A DNA stretch of 64,000 nt from RPQJ01 sp044226195. GTDB taxonomy: Bacteria > Pseudomonadota > Gammaproteobacteria > Steroidobacterales > Steroidobacteraceae. Positions 1 through 7,824 of the stretch are shown here, in pieces (the first letter of the stretch is position 1; the number at the start of each line of letters is the position of its first letter). Both the position numbers and the translations under genes were made by a program. Below the pieces are notes generated by a model. The model was given only the letters and a program-made list of their open reading frames with translations. It did not search any database and was not told where the DNA came from. The DNA is taken from assembly GCA_044226195.1 (NCBI GenBank), contig JBGAHO010000013.1, positions 1 to 64,000 on the forward strand, read 5' to 3'.

Positions 1-809
1 AATAGCGCTTCGTCCGACCACTTCGGCGACGCATCTCGCCAGACCCACCCCAAGTCGGCGTCATCTTCGTCCAGCGGTTCCGCTAGAGCACCCAACTCAT
101 TCGCGAGAAGGGCCTCACGTTCGACCGCGATCGACGGCAGCGGAGCGCGACCTCGGAGCAGGATCTTCTCGGCTACGGCGAGTAAACCGGCCGAGTGCTC
201 CTCAGGCTGCGCGGTCTCGCGCTTTCGGGCCTGCAACAGCAGTGTCTGCGACAGAAGCCGCGTTACGGTGGGCTCGGCGAGCTCCCGATCGAATAATGTC
301 GTGGCGGCCCCGACGGGTACGTATTCGGCTGCCCAGTGGGATCGCCCTCTTCGATCGCGCCACTGCACCGCCGTAGCGAGTGTCGCGGCATCCGACCGGC
401 TGGAATTGTCCCTCTGCGCGCCTTGCTCGTCCGCTAGATCAAGCGTGCCTCGGCAGGCCGGGAACGTCTTGCAGCCCCAAAATTGGTTGCCCGCATTGGC
501 ACCCTGCCTCGCCGTTCGGAGGATCATCGGGCTTCCGCACGCAGGGCACATAGGTCCTGGGTCATCACGGACGCTTGATGCCGAATGGTGCGGCGGGATG
601 GAGCCAACCGCGGCACTCGGCTTCACGTATTCGCCGCTCAGAGACCAAGTGTACGTTTGATCCTGACGGACCCGACCGCCAAGCCGGTGATACAGAATCT
701 GGTTGACGACGCTGGGGTCGACACCAAGTCGTTTCGCGATCTCGCGAGCCTTGAGAGGGCCCGACTGCGCCAGCAGGTCAAGCACACGCGCTTCTAGGTC
801 GCCTTGCAC
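1..809 (-). CDS. Winged-helix plus topoisomerase-type zinc-ribbon protein, C-terminus outside window
   Basis: The frame is open from a GTG at 807-809 to the left edge (269 codons) and has no stop in the window. A GGAG lies 9 nt before the GTG and an in-frame TAG precedes it, which fixes the start. Residues about 5-57 form a winged-helix-like segment (AREIAKRLGVDPSVVNQILY, then a wing ending TYTWSL). Residues 88-119 form a C4 zinc ribbon, CPAC...C-X5-C (C88, C91, C113, C119), with the FWGCKTFPAC signature of topoisomerase I C-terminal zinc fingers. A region with a conserved-looking QWRDRRGR stretch follows. The rest of the protein is missing, so no catalytic domain can be named. As cargo at a Tn7-like end it may belong to a defence or DNA-processing system; that is inference from position only. 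Confidence 0.7.
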   Translation of the reverse strand, partial: MQGDLEARVLDLLAQSGPLKAREIAKRLGVDPSVVNQILYHRLGGRVRQDQTYTWSLSGEYVKPSAAVGSIPPHHSASSVRDDPGPMCPACGSPMILRTARQGANAGNQFWGCKTFPACRGTLDLADEQGAQRDNSSRSDAATLATAVQWRDRRGRSHWAAEYVPVGAATTLFDRELAEPTVTRLLSQTLLLQARKRETAQPEEHSAGLLAVAEKILLRGRAPLPSIAVEREALLANELGALAEPLDEDDADLGWVWRDASPKWSDEAL

Positions 810-812
810 CTA

Positions 813-1358
813 TGTCAGCTCCATCTGCGCCGCAGTTCGACGGCTTCGTCCCGGCCCCATTGCGCCCCAGACGCTTCCTTGCTTGGTTATTCTGGACCAC
901 GCAACCCTACTGGACGTTCGGTGCGGGTCGCAAGTTCGGGATACACGGGATCGTGAACTGTTTCCAATTAGACGCGGACGCGCTACGTGGGCCCCTGCAC
1001 TTGGCCAGTATTTACGCTGCTCACTCCCGCCTACAGACTCCGGACGCGCAGCCTGGTCCGCTCACCTTTGGGTTCGCATACCGCGAGGCAATCGGTTCGC
1101 AGAACCCGAGCGGGCACACGGCCGAGTCGCGGCAACTAGAGTCGGCTGCAGCAGGCTCACGCTGTGAGCATTGGCCAATGCACCATGGGATATCGCGGCG
1201 GGGAGTTTCCGCGCACTCAGCGGGCAACTAACTTGAGGAGCCGTTGGCATGTCAGATTCCTCTGGCACGGTGTCGCTTTCGCCACACGATCTTCTACATT
1301 GGATCCTCGGTTTGTTCGATCAACCGAAGTTCGCGGCTTTCGCTACGCGCAGGTAAGC
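813..1358. other. Non-coding stretch inside the Tn7-like end
   Basis: About 545 bases lie between the cargo gene start and the end repeats. Short open frames exist on both strands, but none has a recognisable protein composition, a good ribosome-binding site or a family motif. The region probably holds the promoter of the leftward cargo gene. No RNA gene or strong hairpin was seen. Confidence 0.5.
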
Positions 1359-1418
1359 GACTTTGTTTTCCAGTTAAGGACTTTGTTTTCAGTAAACGAC
1401 TTTATTTTTAGCGCACAA
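1359..1418. repeat. Three tandem 20-bp transposon-end repeats
   Basis: The repeats start at 1359, 1379 and 1399: GACTTTGTTTTCCAGTTAAG, GACTTTGTTTTCAGTAAACG and GACTTTATTTTTAGCGCACA. They share GACTTT(G/A)TTTT and are spaced by exactly 20 bp, the arrangement expected for overlapping transposase (TnsB-type) sites at a Tn7-like end. The outermost copy runs into the TGT/ACA terminus. The region is far more AT-rich than its surroundings. Confidence 0.75.
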
Positions 1419-1475
1419 CACTTTCGTCGCTCACCGTGACCGCTATTCGACCGTCACGCTCTTCGCGAGATTCCG
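1418..1475 (-). other. attTn7-like attachment site at the 3' end of glmS
   Basis: This covers the last codons of glmS (ending K-S-V-T-V-E, identical to the end of E. coli GlmS) and the short spacer to the transposon terminus. The candidate 5-bp target duplication is ACACT at 1418-1422. Its partner copy at the far end of the element is outside the window, so the duplication cannot be confirmed. Confidence 0.6.
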
Positions 1476-3278
1476 CGGCTGGTCGACGTCCGTGCCCTTG
1501 AGGATCGCGCAGTGATACGCGAGCAGCTGCAGCGGAATCGTGTACACGACCGGCGCCTGGAAATAGCTCACGTGTCGCGGCATTTCGATCACGTGCACGC
1601 CGTCGGATGACGTCATCCCCGATTCGGGGTCCGCGAACACGTACAGCTCGCCACCGCGAGCGCGCACTTCCTGCAGGTTGCTCTTCAGCTTCTCGAGCAG
1701 GTCGTTGTTGGGCGCGACCGTGATGATCGGCATGTCGGCATCCACCAGCGCGAGCGGGCCGTGCTTCAGCTCGCCGGCCGGGTAGGCCTCGGCGTGGATG
1801 TACGAGATCTCCTTCAGCTTCAGCGCGCCTTCCATCGCGATGGGGTGCATCGGGCCGCGGCCGAGGAACAGCGCGTGGCGCTTGTCGACGAATCGCTTCG
1901 CGAGATCCTTGATGACCGGGTCGAGCTTCAGCGTGGCTTCGATCAGCGACGGGATGCCGAGCAGGCGGTGCACGAGGCCGCGTTCGCGCTCCGCGTCCGC
2001 GCTGTGGAACTTGGCGAGCGCCACCACCAGCATGTTGAGCGCCGCGAGCTGCGTCGTGAACGCCTTGGTCGAGGCGACGCCGATCTCGGGGCCGGCGCGC
2101 GTCAGCATCACCAGCTCGGACTCGCGCACCAGCGAGCTCTCGGGCACGTTGCAGATGGCCAGCTGCGAGAGATAGCCGGCCTGCTTCGCGAGACGCAGCG
2201 CCGCAAGCGTGTCCGCGGTCTCGCCGGACTGCGAGACGCTCACGAACAGCGTGTTCTTCGGCACCACCGGGTTGCGGTAGCGGTACTCGCTCGCGATCTC
2301 CACCCAGCACGGCAGGCGGCAGATCTGCTCGATGAAATACTTGGCGACCGACGCAGCATGGAAGCTGGTGCCGCAGGCGACGATGCGCACGGCCTCGGTC
2401 TTCGCAAACACGGCCTGGGCCGCGGGGCCGAACGCGGCCTCGAGCAGCTTGCCGCCCGCAACGCGCTCTTCGAGCGTCTGCGCGACGGCGCGCGGCTGCT
2501 CGTAGATCTCCTTCAGCATGTAGTGCGGGAAGTCGCCCTTCTCCGCGGCGTCTGCCGACAACTCGCTCTCGTGCACCTTGCGCTGCACGGTATTGCCGTC
2601 GTGGTCCAGCACGCGAACGCTCTTGCGGCGGACCTCGGCCACGTCACCTTCCTCGAGGAAGATGAATTTCCGGGTCACGGGCAGCAGGGCGGCGACGTCG
2701 GAGGCGACGAAGTTCTCTTCCTCGCCGAGGCCGACGACCACCGGGCAGCCTTCGCGCGCGAGCACGAGGCGCTCGGGATCGGCCTGCGAGATCACCGCGA
2801 GCGCGTAGGCGCCTTCGAGCTCGGCGACCGTGGCGCGCACCGCCTTGAACAGGTCGTGCGTGCTCTTCAGGTGGTGGTGAATTCGATGCGCGATCACCTC
2901 GGTGTCGGTCTCCGACGTGAACTCGTAGCCGAGCTTCTTCAGCTCGTCGCGCAGTTCCTCGTGGTTCTCGATGATGCCGTTGTGGACGATCGCGATGCCG
3001 TCCTTCGAGATGTGCGGGTGCGCGTTGCGCTCGCTCGGCACGCCGTGCGTGGCCCAGCGCGTGTGCGCGATGCCGAGCTGGCCGTGCGTGGGATCGGTGT
3101 CGAGCGCGTCCTGCAGCGTGCGCACCTTGCCGACCGTGCGCAGGCGCTTGATCTTGCCCGTGCCGTTCAGGACGGCGACGCCCGCCGAGTCATAGCCGCG
3201 GTACTCGAGCCGGCGGAGTCCCTCGATCAGGATGGGGACGACATCTCGTTCCGCGACGGCTCCGACGATTCCACACAT
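1443..3278 (-). CDS. glmS: Glutamine-fructose-6-phosphate aminotransferase (isomerizing)
   Basis: The 611-aa protein makes glucosamine-6-phosphate from fructose-6-phosphate and glutamine, the first step towards UDP-GlcNAc. The N-terminus MCGIVG supplies the Cys nucleophile of the class-II glutaminase domain (about residues 2-220). Two SIS sugar-isomerase domains follow (about 290-425 and 460-600, with CGTSFHA, SQSGETADT and GRG motifs), and the C-terminus ends PRNLAKSVTVE. The length is normal. The ATG has AAAGGA six bases upstream. It is usually next to glmU, but here a 14-kb accessory block lies between them and a Tn7-like element abuts its 3' end. Confidence 0.97.
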   Translation of the reverse strand: MCGIVGAVAERDVVPILIEGLRRLEYRGYDSAGVAVLNGTGKIKRLRTVGKVRTLQDALDTDPTHGQLGIAHTRWATHGVPSERNAHPHISKDGIAIVHNGIIENHEELRDELKKLGYEFTSETDTEVIAHRIHHHLKSTHDLFKAVRATVAELEGAYALAVISQADPERLVLAREGCPVVVGLGEEENFVASDVAALLPVTRKFIFLEEGDVAEVRRKSVRVLDHDGNTVQRKVHESELSADAAEKGDFPHYMLKEIYEQPRAVAQTLEERVAGGKLLEAAFGPAAQAVFAKTEAVRIVACGTSFHAASVAKYFIEQICRLPCWVEIASEYRYRNPVVPKNTLFVSVSQSGETADTLAALRLAKQAGYLSQLAICNVPESSLVRESELVMLTRAGPEIGVASTKAFTTQLAALNMLVVALAKFHSADAERERGLVHRLLGIPSLIEATLKLDPVIKDLAKRFVDKRHALFLGRGPMHPIAMEGALKLKEISYIHAEAYPAGELKHGPLALVDADMPIITVAPNNDLLEKLKSNLQEVRARGGELYVFADPESGMTSSDGVHVIEMPRHVSYFQAPVVYTIPLQLLAYHCAILKGTDVDQPRNLAKSVTVE

Positions 3279-3305
3279 GGCGGGTCCTTTCTCTGCGGGG
3301 GCGCG

Positions 3306-3333
3306 AGGCTAGCAGTTTTTGCTGGTGCATCAA
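3306..3333 (-). promoter_or_regulatory. Candidate glmS promoter
   Basis: On the minus strand TTGATG (3333-3328) and TAGCCT (3311-3306) are separated by 16 bases, just upstream of the glmS ribosome-binding site. The -10 match is weak. It is proposed because glmS is no longer downstream of glmU and needs its own promoter. Confidence 0.35.
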
Positions 3334-3455
3334 AGACCTACGCTGCCTTCCATCCTGGCCGCGCAGGTCCGTCGAGCCGAAATTCTAGGATTCTCAGCGG
3401 ATTACGGAGGTGCGGGACTTAACATTTCAGGCTCCCGGGCGGGATCTCTCCACGG

Positions 3456-3496
3456 ATGGAGTCATCATTGTGATTACTCCATGAATGGAGTATGTT
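3456..3496 (+). promoter_or_regulatory. Promoter and palindromic operator of the Xre/RES toxin-antitoxin operon
   Basis: TTGTGA (3468-3473) and TATGTT (3491-3496) are 17 bases apart. The spacer is filled by a perfect inverted repeat, TACTCCAT-GA-ATGGAGTA (3475-3492). A third ATGGAGT half-site lies at 3456-3462. This is the usual layout of an autoregulated toxin-antitoxin promoter, where the antitoxin dimer covers the RNA polymerase site. Confidence 0.6.
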
Positions 3497-3513
3497 GGCC
3501 CCAGGAGAACACC

Positions 3514-3921
3514 ATGCGCCGCACCCTGCCTTCGACCGTCCCGGCCACCCGTCCCGTCCGCGATCTCTCGGGGCCGGCCCTGCGCGCATTCTTCCGGATC
3601 GCCGATTCGTGGCACCTGAGCGCCGCGCAGGAACGCGCACTGCTCGGCAATCCGCCCGCGTCGACGTTCTTCAAGTGGAAGAAGGCGCAGTCGGGCAACC
3701 TCTCGCGCGACGTGCTCGAGCGCATCAGCTACGTGCTCGGCATCTACAAGGCGCTGCAGATCCTCTTCCCCGATGCGGCGCGTGCGGACGCGTGGGTCAC
3801 CCAGCCGAACGCGGCGCCGCTGTTCCAGGGCCAGAGCGCGCTCGAGCGCATGCTCGGCGGCAACGTTGCCGACCTGTTCGTCGTGCGCCAGTACCTCGAC
3901 GCGCAACGCGGCGGGTCGTGA
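3514..3921 (+). CDS. Xre/MbcA/ParS-type antitoxin of a RES toxin
   Basis: The 135-aa protein matches the Xre-like/DUF2384 antitoxin architecture. An N-terminal helix-turn-helix region (LRAFFRIADSWHLSAAQERA, then FFKWKKAQSGNLSRDVLERI) is followed by a C-terminal helical toxin-binding domain containing YKALQILFPDA and PLFQGQSALERMLGGN, the motifs typical of MbcA/ParS. The start is chosen at 3514 because AGGAG lies 6-7 bases upstream; an upstream in-frame ATG at 3481 lies inside the operator. Its stop overlaps the toxin start (GTGA), so the two are translationally coupled. It is expected to neutralise the toxin and repress the operon. Confidence 0.85.
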   Translation: MRRTLPSTVPATRPVRDLSGPALRAFFRIADSWHLSAAQERALLGNPPASTFFKWKKAQSGNLSRDVLERISYVLGIYKALQILFPDAARADAWVTQPNAAPLFQGQSALERMLGGNVADLFVVRQYLDAQRGGS

Positions 3922-4595
3922 ACCCCGCGCTGCCCGAGCGCATGCTCGACGGGCGGATCTTCCGGCTCGTGCCGAGCCGCTTTCCGCCGGTCGGCCCGTG
4001 GGACCGCATCGCCTCGCCCGACGACTTCGAGGCGCTCGCGGAGATCGAGAGCCTCACCAACGCCCGCATCCGCGACGAGCTCGGCGCACTGGCCACCATC
4101 CCGCGCGAGCGTCGGGTCAGCGGCGCGGGCACCACGCCGATCATGGCCGCGTTCACGCACCTCAATCCGGAGGGCTCGCGCTTCTCGGACGGCAGCTACG
4201 GCGTGTTCTACGCCGCGCTCGAACTCGAGACGGCGATCCGCGAGACGGTGTTCCATCGCGAGCGCTTCCTCGCGCGCACGCGCGAACCGGCACAGCAGGT
4301 CCAGATGCGCTGCTACGTCAGCTCGGTGCGCCGTCCCCTCCACGACATCCGTGGCGGACACAAGCGGCTGCACGATGCTGACAGCTACGCGGCGAGCCAG
4401 GCGTTCGCCCGCGACCTGCGTTCGACGAACTCCAATGGGATTGCGTACGACAGCGTGCGACGCGCGGGCGGCCAGTGCATCGCGGCGTTCTGGCCCGACG
4501 TGGTGGCGCCGTGCTCGCAGGGCAAGCACTACGCCTACGCCTGGGACGGCCGTGCGATCTCGAGCGTGCTGGAGCTGTCGGCGGTCGAGTTCTAG
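3918..4595 (+). CDS. RES-domain toxin (NAD+-targeting)
   Basis: The 225-aa protein begins with GTG overlapping the antitoxin stop codon by GTGA. It has the RES-family signatures: an N-terminal GRIFRLV with the conserved Arg, the GTTPIMAAFTHLNPEGSRFSDG segment, Tyr in GVFYAALELETAIRETVFH with the conserved Glu, and Ser in NGIAYDSVR. Characterised RES toxins (for example MbcT) degrade NAD+, so growth arrest through NAD depletion is the likely role. No secretion signal is present. It is about 60 residues longer than the shortest RES proteins but normal for the Xre-RES type. Confidence 0.85.
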   Translation: MNPALPERMLDGRIFRLVPSRFPPVGPWDRIASPDDFEALAEIESLTNARIRDELGALATIPRERRVSGAGTTPIMAAFTHLNPEGSRFSDGSYGVFYAALELETAIRETVFHRERFLARTREPAQQVQMRCYVSSVRRPLHDIRGGHKRLHDADSYAASQAFARDLRSTNSNGIAYDSVRRAGGQCIAAFWPDVVAPCSQGKHYAYAWDGRAISSVLELSAVEF

Positions 4596-4647
4596 TCGGG
4601 CGGCGTGATCCCAAGTCGGTCGAGTTCCTCGGGCTCCGCCATGCCGG

Positions 4648-5397
4648 TCAGACGCCGGTAACGTTGCCGTCGCGCGCGCGCAGCAACTTGAACCGGTGGA
4701 ACCCGAGGCTCTCGAGGTGATCCAGGTCGAAGTCCTGCATCCCGAGCAATTCCCGGTACTTCAGCTTCTGTGAGCACGCGAACAGCGAGCGGTCGCCGGT
4801 CTTGTTGGCCTTGGAGATGCTCGGATAGCAGATCTTCGACGGGCAGGTGAGCGCGCAACCTGCATTGGCGAACAGCGTGATCTGGTCCTTGTTCTCGATC
4901 GACGCCAGGAACGCCTCGTCCTGGTTGGCGCTCATCGGCAGGATGATGCTGTCGTACAGTCCGGCCACCCGGGCGATCTTCGCCAGGCTGTCGATGTTCT
5001 TGATCACGCTGGCCTCGAGACGGTACTCGGGGAAGTCCCTGCGGATCCAGCGCGCCAGGTCGTCGTTGGTGAGGATGATCGAGTTGCCGGGCCGGTGATG
5101 CTTCTTCAGCATCGGGAGGTTGGCCTCGTACTCCTCCGGCGTGGCTTCGTGGTTGGTGAGCGGCAGCCGCAACCCGATGCCCATCTTGTACATCGACTTG
5201 AGATCGTACGCGCTCAGTTCCGTGCCCCCGTAGAGGCGGCCACCGTACAGCGTGCTCTTCTCGGTGGTGAAGCCGAAGAAGCTGTCGATCTGGCCGACCG
5301 GGATGTCGCCGAAATGCTGCTCGATGAACATCTGGATCGGCATGGCCGCGGGCTTGCCGCGCGCCGAGATCGTGAATTGCCGGGTCGTCGAGGTCAT
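4648..5397 (-). CDS. Peptidase U32-like TIM-barrel protein with four cysteines, function unknown
   Basis: The 249-aa protein is not assigned to a characterised family. Its middle (GTELSAYDLKSMYKMGIGLR, later DLARWIRRDFPEYRLEASVI) has the alternating strand/helix pattern of U32-type TIM barrels. Four cysteines, C181, C185, C190 and C208 (CALTCPSKIC...FACSQ), could ligate an iron-sulfur cluster, as in UbiU/UbiV and RlhA-like U32 proteins; that is inference. The ATG overlaps the stop of the upstream hydroxylase gene (ATGA), so both are made from one message and probably work together. There is no signal peptide or membrane segment. Confidence 0.6.
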   Translation of the reverse strand: MTSTTRQFTISARGKPAAMPIQMFIEQHFGDIPVGQIDSFFGFTTEKSTLYGGRLYGGTELSAYDLKSMYKMGIGLRLPLTNHEATPEEYEANLPMLKKHHRPGNSIILTNDDLARWIRRDFPEYRLEASVIKNIDSLAKIARVAGLYDSIILPMSANQDEAFLASIENKDQITLFANAGCALTCPSKICYPSISKANKTGDRSLFACSQKLKYRELLGMQDFDLDHLESLGFHRFKLLRARDGNVTGV

Positions 5398-5936
5398 GGC
5401 GGCAGGTAGTCGAAGATGAACGTGATGCGGTCCTCCGTGCCGCCATTCATCACGCTGTGCATCTTCTGGTTGTTGATTTCATAGGCCTGGCCGACCTCCA
5501 TGCGACAGGGCCGGCCGTCGATGGTGAAGCGCACGCGCGGATTGGTGGTGATCGGCACGTGGATCCGGTGACCCGCGGCGAACGACGGATGCGTGTCGCG
5601 GTGGGGCAGGATGCGTCCCCCGGCCAGCAGCTTGGCCGCCATGGCGCGCAGGATCCTGCCACCCGGCGCGTAGTGTCGCGTGAGGATCTCCCGCATGACC
5701 GGCTCGGCCACCGGGCCCAGGCGGTCCCAGCCCTGCTTGCGGGTGATCGTGACCTCCGGCCAGGCCTCGACGTCGGCAAACAGCAGCACGATCGAACGGG
5801 TCTGCTCGTGAACCTCGTAGTCCTGTTGCCGCTGCGTGTTCTCGTTCCACGCGGCCTCGTCCTGGGCCAGGATGGCCGCCGACAGGTCCTGCATGGCAAC
5901 CTGCCCGAAGCATCGGATCGGCACGTCGATGTCCAT
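5394..5936 (-). CDS. Aspartyl/asparaginyl beta-hydroxylase-like 2-oxoglutarate dioxygenase
   Basis: The 180-aa protein has the Asp_Arg_Hydrox double-stranded beta-helix pattern. The iron ligands are H112-x-D114 in LPHRDTHPS and H160 in KMHSVMNGG; R170 in TEDRITFIFDY is placed to bind 2-oxoglutarate. HRIHVPI and VRFTIDGRPC are also typical. It is predicted to be a cytosolic Fe(II)/2OG hydroxylase; the substrate is unknown. The downstream U32-like gene starts inside its stop codon. The 111-bp gap to the divergent serine hydrolase presumably carries both promoters. Confidence 0.82.
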   Translation of the reverse strand: MDIDVPIRCFGQVAMQDLSAAILAQDEAAWNENTQRQQDYEVHEQTRSIVLLFADVEAWPEVTITRKQGWDRLGPVAEPVMREILTRHYAPGGRILRAMAAKLLAGGRILPHRDTHPSFAAGHRIHVPITTNPRVRFTIDGRPCRMEVGQAYEINNQKMHSVMNGGTEDRITFIFDYLPP

Positions 5937-6047
5937 CGACGTACGCTACTGCAGGCGGCGCCATTGGGCAATTTGGGTCCCCGGTGCTTTTTGCGGATGC
6001 GGTACCGGACGCATCGTGAGACCGGTCGTTCGCGGGAGGATGTTCGC

Positions 6048-7748
6048 ATGGGTCTGTCCCTTGGTCGGCTGCAAGTCCGGGTTGCCCAGTGCACGGTGCT
6101 GCTGCTCGTCGCCACGACCGCTGCCGCGGCATCGCGCGACGATGCCGGCATTGGTGCTGCGCTGGCGGCCCCGACCGCCGAGCAGCGCGAGTCGGCGCTG
6201 GATCGGCTGATCGCGTCCCCTGATGTGTCCCCGGCGACGCTGTCGCGCATCGCGGCACTGCTCGACGACCGCGACCTCTACGTGGCCGGCAAGGCCGCGA
6301 GCGCACTCGCCGCCGCGGGCGTCGATGCCTTCGACACCCTCGAGCGGATCCTCGCGCAGGGCACGGCGCAGCAGCGCTGGGCCGCGACGGTGGCCCTGTA
6401 CCAGTCCCACGCCGCGATCGACCGCTTCGTCCCGACCCTGGCCCGGCAACTGGCACAGGACGACGAGCGCCTCGTGATCGCCAGCCTCGCCGCGCTGGCG
6501 CACACGCGGTCGCGCGGCGTGGCCGCGGTCCCTGAACTGCGCACGCTTTTGTCGAGCCCGCGGGCCGACGTCCGCCGCGCGACCCTGGCCACGCTCGGAA
6601 GCATCGGCCCGGCTGCCCGCGCGGCCGTCCCGGAAATCACGGCGTCACTGCGGGACACGCAGGCCGACGTCCGGCTGGCCGCCGCCGCGGCCATGCAGAG
6701 CGTCGTGCCGCCGACACCCATCAGCGACGAGCGGTTCCGCGCGTACCGGGCGTGGCTGCAGCAGCAGGTGCCGGTCCTGATGAAAGAGCACCACGTGCCC
6801 GGGGTGTCCATCGCCATCATCCAGGACGGCCGTGTGCGATGGGCACAGGGCTTCGGCGTCCGCGATGCCCGCCGCGGCGACCCCGTGACGACCGATACGA
6901 TCTTCGAAGCCTGCTCGATGTCGAAGCCCATCCTCGCGCTCAGCGCGCTGCAGCTGATCCAGCAGGGACGGCTCGACCTCGATACGCCCCTCACCCGGTA
7001 CCTCGGTCACGACTACCTGCGCGATGAGCCCGGGCAGCACCTCGTCACGGCGCGCATGGTGCTCACGCATCGCACCGGGCTGCCGAACTGGCGTACGGGC
7101 GACGACGAAATGGGCGGGCCGCTGCCGTTGCTGCTGCCGCCGGGGTCCGAGTACACGTATTCGGGCGAAGCCATGCTGTTCCTGCAGCGTGCCGTCGAGG
7201 CCATTGCCGGCATGAGCCTCGACCGCTTTGCGAACCAGGGCCTGTTCGAGCCGCTCGGCCTGAAGCACACGAGCTACGTCTGGACGCCGGCCATCGAGCA
7301 GGACCTCGCGAGCGGCCATCGCGAGGACGGGGGCTTCAAGGACCGGACGCACTACCGCAAGGCGAACGGCGCCTACTCGCTGTATACGACGCCGACCGAC
7401 TACGCGGCCTTGATGTTGAGCCTGATGCGCCCGGAGTCCCTCGGCGCCCACGCCTTTTCGCCCGACAGCGTCGAACTGATGCTGCAACGCGCCGCGCGCG
7501 TGGACGACGCTGATGCCTTTGCGAGGCCCGGGCTGGCGCGGGCGGTGGCGACCTACCGGGCGCTCGGCTGGAGCATCGACGTCGGCGCCGAAGGCGACAT
7601 CGTCCAGCACTCCGGATCGAACAGTTCCGGCTTCCGCACGTTCGGCCAGTTCAACCGCGCGAAGGGTTCCGGCCTGGTCATCTTCACCAACGGCGACGGC
7701 GGCTCGCGGGTGCGCGACGCGATCCTCGCGCAGATCGGCGACCTGTGA
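6048..7748 (+). CDS. Exported HEAT-repeat / beta-lactamase-family serine hydrolase
   Basis: The 566-aa protein has an N-terminal hydrophobic segment (residues about 10-28, ending TAAAAS) that reads as a signal peptide. Residues about 35-218 contain HEAT-like helical repeats (LLDDRDLYVAGKAASALAA, LLSSPRADVRRATLATLGSI, LRDTQADVRLAAAAAM). Residues about 230-566 are a class-C beta-lactamase/PBP4-type domain with S290-x-x-K293, Y371-S-G and H521-S-G. Such proteins are usually esterases or peptidases rather than true beta-lactamases. The ATG at 6048 has GGGAGGA eight bases upstream. The fusion of a HEAT scaffold to this hydrolase is uncommon. Confidence 0.85.
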   Translation: MGLSLGRLQVRVAQCTVLLLVATTAAAASRDDAGIGAALAAPTAEQRESALDRLIASPDVSPATLSRIAALLDDRDLYVAGKAASALAAAGVDAFDTLERILAQGTAQQRWAATVALYQSHAAIDRFVPTLARQLAQDDERLVIASLAALAHTRSRGVAAVPELRTLLSSPRADVRRATLATLGSIGPAARAAVPEITASLRDTQADVRLAAAAAMQSVVPPTPISDERFRAYRAWLQQQVPVLMKEHHVPGVSIAIIQDGRVRWAQGFGVRDARRGDPVTTDTIFEACSMSKPILALSALQLIQQGRLDLDTPLTRYLGHDYLRDEPGQHLVTARMVLTHRTGLPNWRTGDDEMGGPLPLLLPPGSEYTYSGEAMLFLQRAVEAIAGMSLDRFANQGLFEPLGLKHTSYVWTPAIEQDLASGHREDGGFKDRTHYRKANGAYSLYTTPTDYAALMLSLMRPESLGAHAFSPDSVELMLQRAARVDDADAFARPGLARAVATYRALGWSIDVGAEGDIVQHSGSNSSGFRTFGQFNRAKGSGLVIFTNGDGGSRVRDAILAQIGDL

Positions 7749-7824
7749 GCCCGGCGCTGCGCGCCGTCCGGTCTTGGATCGGTTCACGCAGCATCGTACA
7801 TTAGCGGACTCCCCGCGCCGCAGG

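Larger units (their letters stand above)
1..1417. mobile_element. Tn7-like element, glmS-proximal end (partial)
   Basis: The sequence next to the 3' end of glmS ends in ...GCGCACA (read outward; TGTGCGC inward) about 26 bases beyond the glmS stop codon, which is where Tn7 and relatives insert. Just inside are three tandem 20-bp-phased repeats that look like overlapping TnsB sites. Established knowledge: TnsD-type Tn7 elements recognise the 3' end of glmS, insert downstream of it and have TGT...ACA ends with repeated transposase sites. No tns gene is visible; only about 1.4 kb of the element is in the window, so its size and the far end are unknown. The TGT terminus resembles Tn7, but the repeats are not Tn7's own. 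Confidence 0.75.

Noticed and set aside
812..1439. Several overlapping short frames on both strands in the transposon-end region
   Set aside because: No recognisable motifs, no good ribosome-binding sites, and three overlapping frames give equally poor proteins; treated as non-coding.
1761..3422. 550-codon + strand frame opposite glmS
   Set aside because: Low-information Arg/Leu-rich translation exactly over a conserved gene; no ribosome-binding site.
3279..3513. A glmS ribozyme/riboswitch upstream of glmS
   Set aside because: That element belongs to Gram-positive bacteria. The leader here is only about 30 nt if the proposed promoter is right, and no matching fold was seen.
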